44,439 nucleotides of DNA from Bacteroidota bacterium. Its GTDB lineage: Bacteria; Bacteroidota; Bacteroidia; Cytophagales; Cyclobacteriaceae. The stretch lies in NCBI GenBank assembly GCA_018267195.1, contig JAFDYY010000028.1, forward strand, positions 1-44,439, read 5' to 3'. The notes beneath the pieces are model-generated. The model searched no databases. It was not told the DNA's origin and saw nothing but the letters and a program-made list of their open reading frames with translations. Made by a program: the position numbers and the translations under genes. Of this stretch, positions 42,022 to 44,439 are shown piece by piece. Position 1 is the stretch's first letter. Each line of letters begins with the position of its first letter.

Positions 42022-44439
42022 ATGCGACTACTTAAAATCACTATCTCATCCATCATCACCCTGGCATTAGTCTATGCGCTAAACCGGTCGTGGAATTTCG
42101 GCAAGCCCATCCCTCCGCTCGGAAAATTCTTAGATCCCTTTCATGGATTTTGGCAAAATGCCGAATCCAAAAAAGATAAGCCGGCAAACACGCACCTGAA
42201 AGGCTTGAAAGGCGATGTAGCCATTGTTTACGACAGTGCTTCTATACCGCACATCTATGCTGCCAATGAAGAAGATTTGTTTTTTGCCCAAGGGTATGTA
42301 ACCGCCCGCCACCGGCTATGGCAAATGGAATTTCAAACCCATGCGGCTGCCGGGCGAATTTCGGAAATATTGGGAGCCGCAGCCATCGATTTCGACCGGG
42401 GTCAGCGCAGATTAGGAATGGTTTATGCCGCCCAAAATTCTTTAAATGAAATGGAGAAAGACGCTCAGTTAAACTTGATTGCCAACCGTTATGCGGAAGG
42501 AATAAATGCCTACATCCATTCTCTTAGTTATGAGCAACTTCCCATAGAATACAAACTATTAGATTATACCCCCGAAGATTGGACACTATTAAAAAGCGGA
42601 CTACTGCTAAAATACATGGCCAAAACACTGAACATTGGCGACAAAGATTTTGAAATGACTAACGCCCTAAAACTTTTTGGAAAAGAAACATTAGACCTAC
42701 TTTACCCTGACAATGAAAAAGTAGGCGATCCCATCGTAGATAATCCCAACGGATGGAAGTTTAAGCCCATCGCTCTTGAAGGCGTTGCCCCCACTACCTC
42801 GCCCGACTTTGTTCAAATCAATACGCTTGAAAAATCAGAACCCGACATTGGCAGCAATAACTGGGCTGTAGCCGGAAGTAAGACGGCATCCGGTTCGCCT
42901 ATTTTGTGCAATGATCCACACTTAGAATTGAACCTACCCTCTATTTGGTATATTATACACATGAATGCTCCGGGATATAACGCAATGGGCGCATCGCTCC
43001 CGGGGGCTCCATGCGTCATCAGCGGATTTAACGACTCCATTGCCTGGGGAGAAACCAACGCGCAGCGCGATCTGGTAGATTGGTTTAAAATAAAATTCAA
43101 AGACCATAGTAAAAACGAATACCTCAGCGATGGCCAATGGAAAAAAACCAATAAAGTAATTGAGAAAATCAGTATAAAAAATGCTGCCCCATTTTATGAC
43201 ACCGTTATCTATACGCACCAAGGGCCTGTAACGTACGATGAAAGTTTCCATGGCGACAGCGAAAAAAATCATTATGCGTTTCGCTGGATTGCTCACGACC
43301 CCTCCAAAGAATTACTTACATTCTACTTACTAAATAAAAGCAAAAACCATAACGACTATCTGAAAGCGCTGGATCATTACAGTTCGCCTGCCCAAAATTT
43401 TGTTTTTGCCTGTGTCAATGGAGACATCGCTATGCGCATTCAGGGTAAATATCCGGTCAGACGAACAGATGAAGGTAAATTTGTACTCGATGGTACCCAA
43501 ACATTCAACGAATGGCAGGCTTTTATTCCGAACGATCAAAACATAGCTTATAAAAACCCAGCCCGTGGCTTTGTTAGTTCGGCCAACCAATATCCCACCG
43601 ATAACACGTATCCTTATTACGTTACGGCCACCAATTTTGAAGCTTACCGCAATCGGAGAATAAACCAGCGTCTGGGTGAATTAAGCAAAATCACTCCGCA
43701 GGATATGATGAACTTGCAAGCCGATAACTACAATCTAAAAGCGGCCGAAAGTTTGCCCACGTGGCTTTCCCTGCTCGATCCAACCAAGCTAAATGAGCAA
43801 GAAAAGAATGCTTACAAAAAATTAAAATCCTGGGATTTTTATAACAACATAAATTCAGAGAGTGCCTCTTATTACGAAGCTTGGCTACAAAAATTATTTC
43901 CCATGATCTGGGATGAGGTCTCCTCTTCCAAGGTGTCGCTCCCGTATCCTACTTCTTTCACCACCATAAAATTGATCAAAGAAAAACCGGGTCTTAATTT
44001 TTTCGATATACAAAGTACTCCGGAAAAAGAAACGGCTGCCGAAGTAGTAAAAAAATCCTTCTCGGAAAGTGTGCAGGATATAGAAAAATGGAAAAAGGAA
44101 AATGCGAAAGAACCCACTTGGGCCGTCTATAAAAACTCGTACATTCAGCATCTGGCCCGACTTGAGCCCTTCAGTTATCATGTTATGCACGGTGGCAATG
44201 GCAGTATTGTAAATGCCCATGGCAAACGGAATGGCCCCAGTTGGCGAATGGTGGTGAGCCTCGAAAAATCGGGCGTAAAAGCCTGGGGTGTTTACCCCGG
44301 TGGGCAAAGCGGCAATCCCGGCAGCCCTTATTATAATTCCATGGTGACTGTCTGGACAGCCGACCATTATCTGAATTTACATTTTAATACATCGGCTTCG
44401 CAGATGCAAAGTTATTCATGGGCCAATCAAACTTTAAAA
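42022..44439 (+). CDS. Penicillin-acylase-family Ntn hydrolase (3' end beyond window)
   Basis: The frame is open for 806 codons from the ATG at 42022 to the right edge. An N-terminal hydrophobic segment (MRLLKITISSIITLALVYA) acts as signal or anchor. The alpha-chain region has FFAQGYVTARHRLWQMEFQTHAAAGR (87-112), typical of the family. The autoprocessing site is GSNNWAVAGSKT with nucleophile Ser278, after which the beta chain begins (NDPHLELNLPSIWYIIHM). The family hydrolyses amide bonds of beta-lactams, acyl-homoserine lactones or related N-acyl compounds; the sequence does not decide which. The C-terminal end (STASQMQSYSW-like region) is cut by the window. Confidence 0.92.
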   Translation, partial: MRLLKITISSIITLALVYALNRSWNFGKPIPPLGKFLDPFHGFWQNAESKKDKPANTHLKGLKGDVAIVYDSASIPHIYAANEEDLFFAQGYVTARHRLWQMEFQTHAAAGRISEILGAAAIDFDRGQRRLGMVYAAQNSLNEMEKDAQLNLIANRYAEGINAYIHSLSYEQLPIEYKLLDYTPEDWTLLKSGLLLKYMAKTLNIGDKDFEMTNALKLFGKETLDLLYPDNEKVGDPIVDNPNGWKFKPIALEGVAPTTSPDFVQINTLEKSEPDIGSNNWAVAGSKTASGSPILCNDPHLELNLPSIWYIIHMNAPGYNAMGASLPGAPCVISGFNDSIAWGETNAQRDLVDWFKIKFKDHSKNEYLSDGQWKKTNKVIEKISIKNAAPFYDTVIYTHQGPVTYDESFHGDSEKNHYAFRWIAHDPSKELLTFYLLNKSKNHNDYLKALDHYSSPAQNFVFACVNGDIAMRIQGKYPVRRTDEGKFVLDGTQTFNEWQAFIPNDQNIAYKNPARGFVSSANQYPTDNTYPYYVTATNFEAYRNRRINQRLGELSKITPQDMMNLQADNYNLKAAESLPTWLSLLDPTKLNEQEKNAYKKLKSWDFYNNINSESASYYEAWLQKLFPMIWDEVSSSKVSLPYPTSFTTIKLIKEKPGLNFFDIQSTPEKETAAEVVKKSFSESVQDIEKWKKENAKEPTWAVYKNSYIQHLARLEPFSYHVMHGGNGSIVNAHGKRNGPSWRMVVSLEKSGVKAWGVYPGGQSGNPGSPYYNSMVTVWTADHYLNLHFNTSASQMQSYSWANQTLK

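Overview
The window looks like chromosomal DNA of a Bacteroidota bacterium, most likely a Cytophagales-type environmental species. The grounds are a SusC/SusD pair, a secreted Ig/PKD-like repeat giant, outer-membrane barrel proteins, DUF2911 and WG-repeat proteins, promoters of the TTTG / TAnnTTTG type, no clear Shine-Dalgarno sites, and moderate-to-low GC with A/T-rich gaps. No species can be named from the sequence alone. No gene-free stretch exceeds 300 bases.

Left part (1-11822, all minus strand). A tightly coupled three-gene unit runs 8480 to 2930: a membrane-anchored STAND NTPase with a WD40 propeller, an outer-membrane beta-barrel with a TPR-like N-terminus, and a lipoprotein. The start and stop codons overlap as TGATG and ATGA. 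Just downstream, with its own candidate promoter, begins a giant secreted Ig/PKD-like repeat protein that leaves the window at the left edge; its last visible repeat (1-140) is abruptly GC-rich. Upstream of the STAND unit is a large MFS-like carrier fused to HEAT repeats and a degenerate cyclic-nucleotide-binding domain.

Middle housekeeping part (11941-18472). Here are a small basic protein of unknown function, a dCMP deaminase (probably starting at GTG), a DUF2911 protein coupled to a small secreted protein, a PafA-like alkaline phosphatase with all expected catalytic residues, a WG-repeat protein, and a tRNA-Pro whose anticodon is AGG, followed by a clear terminator.

Polysaccharide utilisation locus (18611-39838). 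This is a 20-kb minus-strand sialoglycan locus with a divergent GntR/FCD regulator at its head. Gene order of transcription: SusC, SusD, sialic acid lyase, kelch-type sialic acid mutarotase, MFS permease, lipoprotein sialidase, AGE-type GlcNAc 2-epimerase, NagA, EamA permease, GH20 hexosaminidase, GH35 beta-galactosidase, and a fusion of an SGNH (sialate O-acetylesterase-like) domain with a GH20 hexosaminidase. The set predicts stepwise stripping of sialyl-Gal-GlcNAc(GalNAc) chains: deacetylation and sialidase, then beta-galactosidase, then hexosaminidases; uptake; cleavage of Neu5Ac to ManNAc and pyruvate; epimerisation to GlcNAc. A GlcNAc kinase and a GlcN-6-P deaminase are needed to reach fructose-6-P but are not in the window. 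A 19-bp palindrome overlaps the predicted susC promoter and is the likely regulator operator. A second palindrome lies at the predicted nanA promoter.

Right part (40031-44439). A tRNA-Arg(CCT), riboflavin synthase, a TerB-like protein, a TesA-like SGNH esterase and a penicillin-acylase-family hydrolase cut by the right edge. The sialoglycan locus is thus bracketed by two tRNA genes, but no integrase or attachment repeat is visible.
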